This document shows, piece after piece, positions 24,315 to 32,579 of a stretch of DNA of 64,000 bases. Under the pieces are notes generated by a model. It was not told where the DNA came from and ran no database searches. It saw only the letters and a program-made list of their open reading frames with translations. Positions within the stretch are counted from its first letter, which is position 1. Every line of letters begins with the position of its first letter. Source of the stretch: Ramlibacter tataouinensis (GTDB taxonomy: Bacteria > Pseudomonadota > Gammaproteobacteria > Burkholderiales > Burkholderiaceae_C); NCBI RefSeq assembly GCF_001580455.1, contig NZ_CP010951.1, positions 558,001 through 622,000 on the forward strand. Direction: 5' to 3'. The position numbers were made by a program, and so were the translations under genes.

Positions 24315-25232
24315 ATGAATCGCTCGCTCATCGCATCAGTTCTGGTCACCGTCATGGCCGTGGCCGGATGCGGCGGCGGTGACGATGACGAGACTCCCCC
24401 CGCTTCTGGCGGCAACGCCCCGGGCACCACCTATCCGGCCGGCAGTCCGGAGGCATTGGCCTTCACCACCACCAATTCCGAACGCGACCACTGCGGTTTC
24501 GGAACGCTGGCGCAGTCGGCGGCGCTGGACCGTTCGGCAACGGCGCACATGAGCTACATGGTGCTCAACAACCTGGTCGCGCACACGGAAGAGCCCGGCA
24601 AGCCCGGTTTCACCGGCGTGAACCCGGCCAACCGGGCGGTTGTGGCAGGTTACCCTTCCAGCGCAGGCATCGGCGAAGTGATCAGCTTTCCGCTGTTCGC
24701 GCCGGGAGACTCGGCGGACGCGGTGCGGCGGCTGTTCGCCGCGCCCTATCACGGCCAACTCATGATCGACAGCGCGCGCGATGTCGGCATCGATTCGCAG
24801 CCCTTCCAGGGCGTCGTTGGACTGACGATGGAGTTCGGGTTCCCGTTCATTGCCAGGCCGCCGGCGGTCACCTCGGTTCGCACCTACCCCTGCGAAGGGA
24901 CAACCGGCGTCCTCGCCTTCAACCGCAACGAGTCGCCTTCACCCCTGCCCAGCCAGCAGAACCCCAGCTGGGGGCAACCCATCATCGTGCGCGGACCGGA
25001 TGATTTGCGCCTGGGGATGGCCAGGATCACCGGCCCAGGGGGCACGGTGGCGCTTCAGGTGATCTATGGCGACGGCCAGACGCCCGACCCGGAACAGCAG
25101 TTCACGCGCGGATGGGCCACCGTGCTGCCCGTGCCGCTGGCGACGAACACGCAGTACACCGTCAACCTCAACTGGACCGCGGGCGGCCAGGCAGGCAGCA
25201 GCAGTTTCAGGTTCACGACCGGATCTCAGTAA
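24315..25232 (+). CDS. CAP-domain lipoprotein
   Basis: A 305-residue lipoprotein. The signal ends in the lipobox VMAVAGC followed by a Gly/Asp-rich linker. Residues about 50-190 resemble a CAP (SCP/PR1) domain: NSERDHCGFGTLAQSAALDR, AHMSYMVLNNLVAHTEEPG and ISFPLFAPG. The C-terminal 100 residues look like a beta-sandwich ending in FRFTTGSQ. Bacterial CAP proteins are surface or periplasmic and mostly of unknown activity. AGGGAG precedes the ATG at 24315, and a terminator lies just upstream of this ribosome binding site. Confidence 0.82.
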   Translation: MNRSLIASVLVTVMAVAGCGGGDDDETPPASGGNAPGTTYPAGSPEALAFTTTNSERDHCGFGTLAQSAALDRSATAHMSYMVLNNLVAHTEEPGKPGFTGVNPANRAVVAGYPSSAGIGEVISFPLFAPGDSADAVRRLFAAPYHGQLMIDSARDVGIDSQPFQGVVGLTMEFGFPFIARPPAVTSVRTYPCEGTTGVLAFNRNESPSPLPSQQNPSWGQPIIVRGPDDLRLGMARITGPGGTVALQVIYGDGQTPDPEQQFTRGWATVLPVPLATNTQYTVNLNWTAGGQAGSSSFRFTTGSQ

Positions 25233-25254
25233 GCGCTTCGAGCCCGGGCCGGGC

Positions 25255-25290
25255 AAAAAAAATGGCCCCAACACTTCCGTGCGGGGCCAA
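25255..25290 (-). terminator. intrinsic terminator of the Tyr/His-rich exported protein gene
   Basis: On the minus strand, TGGCCCC/GGGGCCA form a stem around a 13-nt loop and are followed by eight T's. It lies about 40 bp beyond the stop of the minus-strand gene, in the convergent gap with the CAP-lipoprotein gene. Confidence 0.82.
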
Positions 25291-25331
25291 GGCTTGGAGA
25301 ACCTCTCTCTCGTGGCAACAGGAAAATCGTG

Positions 25332-25715
25332 TCAGCGCCAGTGGCCGTGACCGTGGCCGTGATGGTGGCCGTGCCCCTTACCGCCGTAGTAGCCGCGGCC
25401 GTAGTAGGCCGGGCCGTAGTAATAGCTGGCGCCCACGACCGGCGCGCCGTAGTAGACCGGCGCCGGGTAGTACACCGGCGCGGGCCGCACCACCACGGGC
25501 GGGGCCACATAGACCGGCGCCGGCGCGACCACGGCCGGGCCGTAGCCGTAGCCGTAGTACGGAGCATTCGTAGCGGCGATGGCCACGCCAGGGACGCTGG
25601 CGCCGATCGAGAAGGCCACGTTGCCGCCGGCATGGGCGACGCTGGCGGCGCCCGCTGCTGCCAGCGCCAAGGCGCCGGCGGCAGCCTTGATCGCATGGGA
25701 ACGGTTGAACTTCAT
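25332..25715 (-). CDS. exported Tyr/Gly/Pro-rich protein with His-rich tail
   Basis: A 127-residue protein with a clear signal peptide (MKFNRSHAIKAAAGALALAA, cleavage after AHA near residue 29). The mature part is low complexity: repeated PVYV/PVYY and YYG units, then a tail GKGHGHHHGHGHGHWR. Similar small exported proteins are common in Burkholderiales; none has a known function. The tail could bind divalent metals, which is inference. A strong terminator follows it. Confidence 0.75.
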   Translation of the reverse strand: MKFNRSHAIKAAAGALALAAAGAASVAHAGGNVAFSIGASVPGVAIAATNAPYYGYGYGPAVVAPAPVYVAPPVVVRPAPVYYPAPVYYGAPVVGASYYYGPAYYGRGYYGGKGHGHHHGHGHGHWR

Positions 25716-25902
25716 GACGGACTCCCGGATTTGTTGTGCTGGGCCGTGAAATCTGCCCTATGCCCCTATTAAACGCAGCCGCTGGCTTGGCGAATACCCC
25801 GCTCCCCCGCAAACCCGTTAGTGGACGTAACGATCTGTCGCCTTCTGCAGTTCGCAGGCGAGCTTGCGGAGGCAGCTCGACCGTGCTTAGAGCGCCCCAC
25901 CC

Positions 25903-25908
25903 TAAAAT
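25903..25908 (+). promoter_or_regulatory. -10 element of glnS (leaderless-type)
   Basis: TAAAAT ends 9 bp before the glnS ATG, and no Shine-Dalgarno lies between. The transcript would begin at or within a few nucleotides of the start codon. No clear -35 is seen. Confidence 0.45.
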
Positions 25909-25917
25909 GGTTTCGAT

Positions 25918-27699
25918 ATGAATGCCCCCGCCGAAAAAGACGCCGCCAAGCCCAGCAATTTCCTGCGCCAGATCATTGAGCGCGACCTGGAGCAGGGCAC
26001 CTATGCGCAGCGGCACTGGGCGGGCCATCCGGCGGACGCCTCGGACCACCTGAAAGGCCAGGCCGACCCCGCGAAGATCCGCACACGTTTTCCGCCCGAA
26101 CCCAACGGTTACTTACATGTTGGCCATGCAAAAAGCATCTGCCTGAACTTCGGACTGGCGCGTGATTACAACGGTGTCTGCCACATGCGCTTCGACGACA
26201 CCAACCCGGAGAAGGAAGAGCAGGAATACGTCGACGGCATCCTGGACGCCGTGAAGTGGCTGGGCTTCTCCTGGGACGCCAACGGGACGAGCCATTACTA
26301 CCACGCGAGTGACTATTTCGACTTCATGTACCGCGCCGCCGAGTACCTGATCGAAGCCGGCCACGCCTACGTGGACGAGCAGACGCCCGAACAGATGCGG
26401 GCCAATCGCGGCGACTTCAGCCGTCCGGGCACCGACAGCCCCTACCGCAGCCGCTCGATCGAGGAGAACCTCAGCCGCTTCCGCGAGATGCGCGACGGCA
26501 AGCTGGCCGACGGCGCAGCCGTGCTGCGCGCCAAGATCGACATGGCCAGCCCCAATATCAACCTGCGCGACCCGGCCCTGTACCGCATCAAGCGCGCCGA
26601 GCACCACAACACCGGCGACAAGTGGTGCATCTACCCGATGTACACCTACGCGCACCCGATCGAGGACGCGCTGGAGAACATCACCCACAGCATCTGCACG
26701 CTGGAGTTCGAAGACCAGCGCCCCTTCTACGACTGGCTGCTCGACCGCCTGGCCGAAGGCGGCCTGATCAACCAGCCGCACCCGCGCCAATACGAATTCG
26801 CCCGCCTGAACCTGACCTACGTGCTGACCAGCAAGCGCAAGCTCAAGCAACTGGTCGATGAGAAACACGTCAGCGGCTGGGACGACCCGCGCATGCCCAC
26901 CATCGTCGGCCTGCGCCGCCGCGGCTACACGCCCGAGGCCCTGCAGCTGTTCGCCGAGCGCATCGGCGTGAGCAAGGCCGACAGCTGGATCGACTACAGC
27001 GTGCTGGAACAGGCCCTGCGCGACGACCTGGACCCCAAGGCCGCCCGCGCCATGGCCGTGCTGGACCCGGTGAAGCTGGTCATCACCAACTGGGACGAGA
27101 TCATGGGCGCCGGTTTCCTCGATGCCTGCTCCGCCCCCGTGCACCCGCACGCCCCCGAACGCGGCCGCCGCGAGTTCATGTGCGGCAAGGAGTTGTGGAT
27201 CGAGCGCAGCGACTATGAGGAGACCCCGCCCAAGGGCTTCTTCCGCCTGTTTCCCGGCAACAAGGTGCGCCTGAAGTACGGCCACGTCATCGAATGCATC
27301 GGCGCCACCAAGGACGCCAACGGCAACGTGACCGAAGTCCAGGCCAAGCTGGTGCCCGACACCAAGAGCGGCACCCCCGGCGCCGACGCCGTCAAGGTGA
27401 AAGGCAACATCAGCTGGGTGGGCGTGGCCGACGGCGTGAAGGCCGAAGTGCGGCTTTACGACCGGCTGTTCTCCGCGGCGCAGCCCGGGGCCGGCGACAA
27501 GGATTTCCTGGAGGAGATCAACCCGGATTCGCTGAAGGTGGTGACGGCGTATGTGGAGCCGTCATTGAAGTCGGCGAAGGGGGATGAGAAGTTCCAGTTT
27601 GAGAGGCATGGGTACTTTGTGGCCGACCGGAAGGATCATGGCGAGGGTAAGACCGTGTTCAACCGGGTGGCGGGAATGAAGGATTCTTGGGGAAAGTAG
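25918..27699 (+). CDS. glnS: glutamine--tRNA ligase
   Basis: A 593-residue class I aminoacyl-tRNA synthetase (E. coli GlnS has 554) that charges tRNA-Gln. The ATP-binding HIGH motif is HVGH (67-70) within FPPEPNGYLHVGHAKS, and the KMSKS equivalent is TSKRK at 304-308. GlnRS-specific stretches include MRFDDTNPEKEEQEYVD and ENITHSICTLEFEDQRPFYDW. The two C-terminal beta-barrel domains follow. The start lies just after a TAAAAT element with no Shine-Dalgarno. The lower-GC island begins immediately downstream. Confidence 0.97.
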   Translation: MNAPAEKDAAKPSNFLRQIIERDLEQGTYAQRHWAGHPADASDHLKGQADPAKIRTRFPPEPNGYLHVGHAKSICLNFGLARDYNGVCHMRFDDTNPEKEEQEYVDGILDAVKWLGFSWDANGTSHYYHASDYFDFMYRAAEYLIEAGHAYVDEQTPEQMRANRGDFSRPGTDSPYRSRSIEENLSRFREMRDGKLADGAAVLRAKIDMASPNINLRDPALYRIKRAEHHNTGDKWCIYPMYTYAHPIEDALENITHSICTLEFEDQRPFYDWLLDRLAEGGLINQPHPRQYEFARLNLTYVLTSKRKLKQLVDEKHVSGWDDPRMPTIVGLRRRGYTPEALQLFAERIGVSKADSWIDYSVLEQALRDDLDPKAARAMAVLDPVKLVITNWDEIMGAGFLDACSAPVHPHAPERGRREFMCGKELWIERSDYEETPPKGFFRLFPGNKVRLKYGHVIECIGATKDANGNVTEVQAKLVPDTKSGTPGADAVKVKGNISWVGVADGVKAEVRLYDRLFSAAQPGAGDKDFLEEINPDSLKVVTAYVEPSLKSAKGDEKFQFERHGYFVADRKDHGEGKTVFNRVAGMKDSWGK

Positions 27700-27765
27700 A
27701 AGAAGATACGCGCGCACGACTTCCCGTCGTGGACAAGAAAGAGCAAAAACGAGGAGACGGAGACA

Positions 27766-29568
27766 GTGAAGATACAGCGAATCAAGATCAGGCACTTTCG
27801 CTCACTTGATGACTTTGAGTTTCGTCCTCCACCCACGACAATAGTTTGCGGCACAAACAGCTCTGGCAAATCAAATCTCCTGAGAGCATTGCGCTTGGCT
27901 TTCAGGAATGCCATAGATTCAAGTCGGCTGCCAGACAACATCACTCTGGACACCGGGCCGAACACAACATGTCAACTAGAGTTCGAGTTTGACAAACCAA
28001 CCGGAGCACTTGCAACAGCGTTCGCACTGCCTCCGAACACGCCTTTTACGTACAAATTTAAGTTCAAGAAGACGGGGACATGGACTCGCCACTTGAACGA
28101 GGTAAAACTAGATGATCCAGAAGGAGAGAGGTTTCTCTCCTTTTTTTTGGTAGTTTATGTGCCGGCGATTCGCGATATCTCCGCTGATGGTCTGCAACCG
28201 TTTAAAGAAGCTCTGCTGGACTCGTTGAGAAAACAACGGGGTGCAGATTCACTTCACCAAGTAAACGGGAAAGTCAGAGCTTCCATTAGTCGGCATGCAA
28301 GGGATATGCTTGTCGCACCCAATCAGATCGCGCGGGAATGGCTAGGCGTCGACAATCTAAGTCTAGATTCGAGCCACATTGCCGTTGATCAGATCGTTTC
28401 AAATGCAGGGATTCGAGTTCGGATCGGCCCCAATTCGTTACCACTCGGGCGACTTGGAACGGGACACCAAAGCGCAGTCATCATCAAACTCTATCGCGAT
28501 GTTGGGAAGGTCACGGGTCAAACTGTCTTATACCTATTTGAAGAGCCAGATAATCACCTCCACCCAACCTCCATTCGCGTCGTTGCACAAGAACTAAAAA
28601 GTTGCGCGACTGGTGATAGTCAAGTATTTGCAACAACGCATTCACCTTACTTGCTAAATCAGTTTGATCTTGCCGGTGTGCTCCCTTTGTACGTGGACAA
28701 CCAGCGCCTGACTCAGAAGCGCCCGGTCAATTTGACAAAGTCTCAGCGGGCGATGCGGTCACTCCTAGGCAAGTTCGGCCTGCGTCCGGCAGAGGCTCTT
28801 CTTGCAAAAAGGGTGGTTGTTGTAGAAGGCCCAAACGATGTGAACTTCTTGCGGGCGCTCATTGAACTACAGACAAACCTAGCCCCCGAGCACCAAGATC
28901 TACTCATTGTTCCAGTAGGCGGAAAAGGACAAGTATCCGAACTTTGTCTTTTGCTTGATGAACTCGGCGCCGACTGGCGTGCGCTGTTCGATTGGGATGC
29001 GGCTTACGGCACAAACCAACCATTGTTCAAGTCAGGCCTAGCGACCCAAGACGTAACTGCGGCAAAGCAGGCGATTGCAGCCCTTCAGCCACTTCTGTTC
29101 TCACGGGCCAATAAGACTCATAAGTCCGAGAAGCTACTGAATGCAATGTCAAATGAGCTTACAACACCATTCCAAGCTCAGGGCATTGAGGATTCAGTGC
29201 TGGCTAAGCTCGTATGGGCAAAGCTTACATCCACTCAACGCAATTCACTTCGTCAAGCTGTTTCTAAGTCGCAGCCCAAAGTTGTCAATACTCTTCTAGA
29301 TCCGGTAAATGTGTATCTTTGGAAGAGCGACCTAGAAACGGCAGTTGTTCCAATCGGGGCTGAGTTAGATGCGGAAGGCCATTTTGTCCAAAAGGGGCTG
29401 ATCAGTGGTCCTCTACCCGTAGCAACGCGTCGAAAAGCGGTTCTAAACAAGGTGAAGGACATGGCGCATGAACCGGAGCAACTATTCGATCTCGTCAAGG
29501 CTCTTTGGAACTCCGGAAGGTACAGCCGGCAGGAAGCTGGCCGGGCTCTTGCCTATTTGCTGGGATGA
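27766..29568 (+). CDS. OLD-family ATP-dependent endonuclease
   Basis: A 600-residue protein combining an ABC-type ATPase and a TOPRIM nuclease. Walker A is GTNSSGKS at residues 29-36, Walker B is LYLFEEPDNHLHP, and a His-containing TTHSPYLL follows. The TOPRIM half has E354 in VVVVEGPND and an acidic pair in DWDA (D409, D411). This layout is that of the OLD (overcoming lysogenisation defect) nucleases, several of which act in anti-phage defence. No UvrD/GajB-like helicase is adjacent, so it looks like a stand-alone OLD. It starts at a GTG with GAGGAGACGGAG upstream. Base composition is clearly more AT-rich than neighbouring genes, suggesting horizontal acquisition. Confidence 0.88.
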   Translation: MKIQRIKIRHFRSLDDFEFRPPPTTIVCGTNSSGKSNLLRALRLAFRNAIDSSRLPDNITLDTGPNTTCQLEFEFDKPTGALATAFALPPNTPFTYKFKFKKTGTWTRHLNEVKLDDPEGERFLSFFLVVYVPAIRDISADGLQPFKEALLDSLRKQRGADSLHQVNGKVRASISRHARDMLVAPNQIAREWLGVDNLSLDSSHIAVDQIVSNAGIRVRIGPNSLPLGRLGTGHQSAVIIKLYRDVGKVTGQTVLYLFEEPDNHLHPTSIRVVAQELKSCATGDSQVFATTHSPYLLNQFDLAGVLPLYVDNQRLTQKRPVNLTKSQRAMRSLLGKFGLRPAEALLAKRVVVVEGPNDVNFLRALIELQTNLAPEHQDLLIVPVGGKGQVSELCLLLDELGADWRALFDWDAAYGTNQPLFKSGLATQDVTAAKQAIAALQPLLFSRANKTHKSEKLLNAMSNELTTPFQAQGIEDSVLAKLVWAKLTSTQRNSLRQAVSKSQPKVVNTLLDPVNVYLWKSDLETAVVPIGAELDAEGHFVQKGLISGPLPVATRRKAVLNKVKDMAHEPEQLFDLVKALWNSGRYSRQEAGRALAYLLG

Positions 29569-29604
29569 ATGTCGCGCCGAGATGGCTCAGTTCGAGGGGA
29601 GTTG

Positions 29605-29622
29605 AGGTCGGATTCCAATTTC
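29605..29622 (+). repeat. GGTCGGATTCCAATTT repeat, copy 1
   Basis: GAGGTCGGATTCCAATTT lies 36 bp after the OLD-nuclease stop. The same core returns at 29923 in direct orientation and at 34959. Similar motifs are common beside REP-associated transposase genes; none is in the window. Confidence 0.6.
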
Positions 29623-29828
29623 CACGTTGGCCTCGCCCCTAGCGCCCGGCCGCTACACACGCGACTTTTCGCCGCGCTCGGCCTGTACCAGCGCTTCTCT
29701 CGCTCTGTCGTAGGTAGCTTGGCTGAGCCTCGGCGCAATCAGGCCGCGTTACTTCTCGTGCTGTTGCAAGGCAGGACTGAGCTCCACGCTTTCGTCAGCG
29801 CGTATGCGAAGCCACTCCAGGGCCGTCC

Positions 29829-29921
29829 GTGATCTCCAGGCGTTCGAGCCAGGTGCGCAGGATTCGCTCGTGGCGTCGACCTTCTTCAGTAGCATTCTGG
29901 TTCCTCCGGTTTTTGTGAGTG
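29829..29921 (-). pseudogene. remnant of a second NERD-domain gene
   Basis: 52 bp at 29829-29880 match an internal part of the intact NERD gene (30462-30513) at 50 of 52 positions. They are joined directly to a copy of that gene's first codons and leader (29881-29921 resembles 30889-30930, with the ATG complement at 29893-29895). About 370 bp between them are missing and the junction shifts the frame. The rest of the 385-bp gap (29569-29953) holds two GATTCCAATTT repeats and no recognisable gene. Confidence 0.8.
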
Positions 29922-29922
29922 G

Positions 29923-29945
29923 AATTGGGGTCGGATTCCAATTTC
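29923..29945 (+). repeat. GGTCGGATTCCAATTT repeat, copy 2
   Basis: AATTGGGGTCGGATTCCAATT is a partial palindrome in the same orientation as copy 1. It lies 8 bp before the 3' end of the intact NERD gene, so copies 1 and 2 bracket the NERD remnant. Confidence 0.6.
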
Positions 29946-29953
29946 ACTCGACA

Positions 29954-30901
29954 TCAAAACAACGCTTGATGCTCCCTGCAGTACTGCCCACCGCGAAAGC
30001 GCGTGGAGTTGCTCCAGCAGTAGCGTCCCTCTGCGTAGCTGATCTTGGCATTGCAGTGAAGGCAGACCAACCGCTTCTGCTGCGGCTCCCCCATTGAAGC
30101 ATCCGTGACCTTGACAGCAGGTACCTGGCGGGGTGGGGCAGGCTTAGGCGCGCTAGGTGTTTTCGGCGGCTGTTTGGGCTGCATGAACTCCGGAAGTTCA
30201 AACGGATTCTCAGGCCGATGCTGCCGGGCGAGCTTTTCGCCCCATTCCTTGATCGTTTCCAGTGAGCGCATGTTGGCGATGCCCCGGAACACGGAACCAA
30301 TTCCGAGGTCTTTGTCTACGAAGCGCCTATGCCAGCTCGGAAACTGGTCAGCCTTGATCACATTGGAGGTGTCAAAGTCCTTGGCCGCAGGCCGGTTGAT
30401 GATGGCCTTCGGGTGGAACATCACAACATGGTGAAACTCGAAGTCTGAACCAATGCGATTGGTGATCTCCAGCCGTTCGAGCCAGGTGCGCAGGATTCGC
30501 TCGTGCCGTCGACTCTGCTCAATGGGTGAAGGGACGCCGAATCGCTGGCTGTCGTAGTCCACCGTGAACTCGCCCATTGAATTGATGCTGACGCTGCCCG
30601 CGTAGTTCTTCGTTTCGATCAGGTAGAAGCCAAAGGCTCGATTGACGATCAGGTGGTCGATCTGGGCTACGTCGCCGTCAATCACCAAGCGAAGATCGTG
30701 GAGAACAACGTGGTTTTCGCCTCCCTTGAAATGCTGGTCAAGGAAGTAGGCCGACTCTTTTTCGCCCTGAATGCCTTTGCGTAAGCGCATCAACTCATCC
30801 CGCAGCCAAGTCTTTTGACGGGCGTCCAACAGGGGCGACTTCTGAAGATCCTCCAGCAACGAGAGGCGCTTTGACTTGTCGTCTGCCTTTTTCAGCAGCA
30901 T
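29954..30901 (-). CDS. NERD domain-containing protein with C-terminal zinc finger
   Basis: A 315-residue protein. Residues about 40-150 form a NERD (nuclease-related) domain: GIQGEKESAYFLDQHF, a DVAQIDHLIV acidic patch and YLIETKNYAG with the E-x-K of PD-(D/E)xK-type folds. A Pro/Lys-rich linker (about 245-270) leads to a C-terminal cysteine cluster with CLHC and YCREH, a likely zinc ribbon. NERD proteins are often found in mobile or defence contexts but their activity is largely untested. The ATG at 30901 has GGAGGGAACA just upstream. The gene converges on the OLD nuclease and has a decayed copy beside it. Confidence 0.85.
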   Translation of the reverse strand: MLLKKADDKSKRLSLLEDLQKSPLLDARQKTWLRDELMRLRKGIQGEKESAYFLDQHFKGGENHVVLHDLRLVIDGDVAQIDHLIVNRAFGFYLIETKNYAGSVSINSMGEFTVDYDSQRFGVPSPIEQSRRHERILRTWLERLEITNRIGSDFEFHHVVMFHPKAIINRPAAKDFDTSNVIKADQFPSWHRRFVDKDLGIGSVFRGIANMRSLETIKEWGEKLARQHRPENPFELPEFMQPKQPPKTPSAPKPAPPRQVPAVKVTDASMGEPQQKRLVCLHCNAKISYAEGRYCWSNSTRFRGGQYCREHQALF

Positions 30902-31059
30902 GCTTGTTCCCTCCGGTTTTTTTGGGATTCTGCCCCGGAATAGGAGACGCCGGCCGTGGCTCAAGCGCAAGGTAGTAGCGGGCAACCGCCCCATAGACCG
31001 CCGCATGGCAAGCCATTACGATCGCGCGGTTTATCCAAATCAAGACGGAAAGCCGCCCC

Positions 31060-31929
31060 ATGCACCTGTTCGCCTCGACCCGCGCTGTCGTTCTGGGCAC
31101 CGTCGTTGTTCTGTGCCAACCCATCGTCACCCTGCCGGCCCATGCTGACGGCGGCTGCGTCACTCGGCCCCTGACCACCGCGGAGTCGGCTCGGGTCAAG
31201 GCGAATTTCGGCGCGATCGCCGCGGCGCTGCCCAAGGCACCCAAGGGTTGGGAGGCCGACGAGGATGAAGGCGCGAACTCGGCGCGCGACGGCGTGTGCA
31301 AGAGCGGCCACGATCCCTATCGGTATTCGTTCATCCGTCGCTTCAACCGCGCCGACAACGTGCAGGCCAGGCAGCAGAAGGTCGTCGAGGCGTCCGCCGG
31401 CCTGCACACGGCCAGCGCGCAGGCCACCATGGATTCGTTCGACAAGCGGCAGCAGGCCCTGGCGGCGCAAATGGAAAAGGCCGCCGCCAAACAGGACCTG
31501 GCTGCCGTGCAGCGGCTGGGCGCGCAGATGGAAAAGCTCGAGGCCGAACGGGCCAAGGCGATGAATGCCGGCGGCGCGCTGGACCGGACGGATGCCGCCG
31601 CGGCCGAAGCCGGCAAGGACAGCGCCATTACCATCGGCGTGGACGTCAACCGCGACGAATACAGCTTCGGCGGCAAGGCCACATCGGTGAAGATCGACGG
31701 CGCCGATGCAGCCTACCTGTTCAACGTGACCGGCGAGGCGGCGATCTTCCTGGGCGCCTGGGGCCCCGTGCAGGACCACTTCCTGAAAGCGCGCGTGGAC
31801 GATGCCAAGGCCCAGCCCCAGTGGCCGGTGCAGAACATCGTCGTCTACTTCCAGGCCGACAAGAGCCGCCTGCCGGCCTTGATGAAGCAGGTCGATGTGC
31901 CTAAGCTGCGCGCCTTGATGGCGCGCTGA
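31060..31929 (+). CDS. exported protein of unknown function
   Basis: A 289-residue protein with a signal peptide (cleavage likely after AHA near residue 29). The mature region starts DGGCVTRPLTTAESARVKAN and has a Gln/Lys/Ala-rich coiled stretch around residues 100-170 (MDSFDKRQQALAAQMEKAAA). The C-terminal third looks globular, with FNVTGEAAIFLGAWG. No family is recognised. It is preceded by 158 bp of spacer after the NERD gene and followed 82 bp later by a cytochrome c gene. Confidence 0.72.
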   Translation: MHLFASTRAVVLGTVVVLCQPIVTLPAHADGGCVTRPLTTAESARVKANFGAIAAALPKAPKGWEADEDEGANSARDGVCKSGHDPYRYSFIRRFNRADNVQARQQKVVEASAGLHTASAQATMDSFDKRQQALAAQMEKAAAKQDLAAVQRLGAQMEKLEAERAKAMNAGGALDRTDAAAAEAGKDSAITIGVDVNRDEYSFGGKATSVKIDGADAAYLFNVTGEAAIFLGAWGPVQDHFLKARVDDAKAQPQWPVQNIVVYFQADKSRLPALMKQVDVPKLRALMAR

Positions 31930-32011
31930 GCCTGCAACGCAGCAGCCGGGCTGCGCCTCGACGGCATCCTCATCCCGTTTCACTCAACCGGCGCCAAGGA
32001 GAGTCACGCCC

Positions 32012-32509
32012 ATGAAGCCCGTGCACCATGTACTCGCGATCGCAGCCCTGTCCTGCCTCGCCGCCGCGGCGTATGCCGCCGACCCGGCGCCTGCTTCCAA
32101 GCCCGTGCCCGGCAAGCCAGGCAGCATCGAGCGTGGCCGCTACCTCGCGCGCATCGCGGGCTGCAACGACTGCCACACGCCGAACTACCCGCAGTCGGCC
32201 GGCAAGGTGCCGGAGAAGGAATGGCTCACGGGCGACAACGTGGGCTGGAGCGGCGGCTGGGGCACCACCTACCCGCCGAACCTGCGGCTGTCGATGCCGA
32301 AGATGACGGAGAAGGAGTGGCTGAAGTACGCCAGAACGACCGAACTGCGCCCGCCGATGCCGTGGTTTGCGCTACGGGATATGTCGGACGATGACTTGCT
32401 GGCGATCTATCGGTTCGTCAAGCATCTCGGGCCGGCGGGGAAGCCTGCGCCTGCTTATGTGCCTCCAGGGAAGGATGTGTCGGGGCCGGTGATCAAGTTT
32501 CCGGGGTGA
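32012..32509 (+). CDS. periplasmic mono-haem cytochrome c
   Basis: A 165-residue protein with a signal peptide (cleavage after AYA near residue 22) and one haem-attachment motif, CNDCH at 51-55. A Met ligand could come from the Met-rich region near residues 94-117. The size and RGRYLARIAGCNDCH resemble small class I cytochromes linked to dehydrogenases. No enzyme partner is adjacent, so its electron donor is unknown. A half-unit palindromic element follows the stop. Confidence 0.85.
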   Translation: MKPVHHVLAIAALSCLAAAAYAADPAPASKPVPGKPGSIERGRYLARIAGCNDCHTPNYPQSAGKVPEKEWLTGDNVGWSGGWGTTYPPNLRLSMPKMTEKEWLKYARTTELRPPMPWFALRDMSDDDLLAIYRFVKHLGPAGKPAPAYVPPGKDVSGPVIKFPG

Positions 32510-32522
32510 GTTGTGGGCGGGG

Positions 32523-32560
32523 GCGCCCTCACCCCTGCCCTCTCCCGGAGGGAGAGGGAG
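32523..32560. repeat. palindromic element, half-unit
   Basis: GCGCCCTCACCCCTGCCC followed by the inner hairpin CTCTCCC/GGGAGAG and GGAG. It is a single right arm in the convergent gap between the cytochrome c gene (+) and the Ser-rich exported protein gene (-). Confidence 0.8.
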
Positions 32561-32579
32561 GAAATCCAGAGGGAGCCCG

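Noticed and set aside
29569..29832. Short plus-strand frame after the OLD nuclease
   Set aside because: No ribosome binding site or family resemblance; the region contains repeats and a gene remnant.
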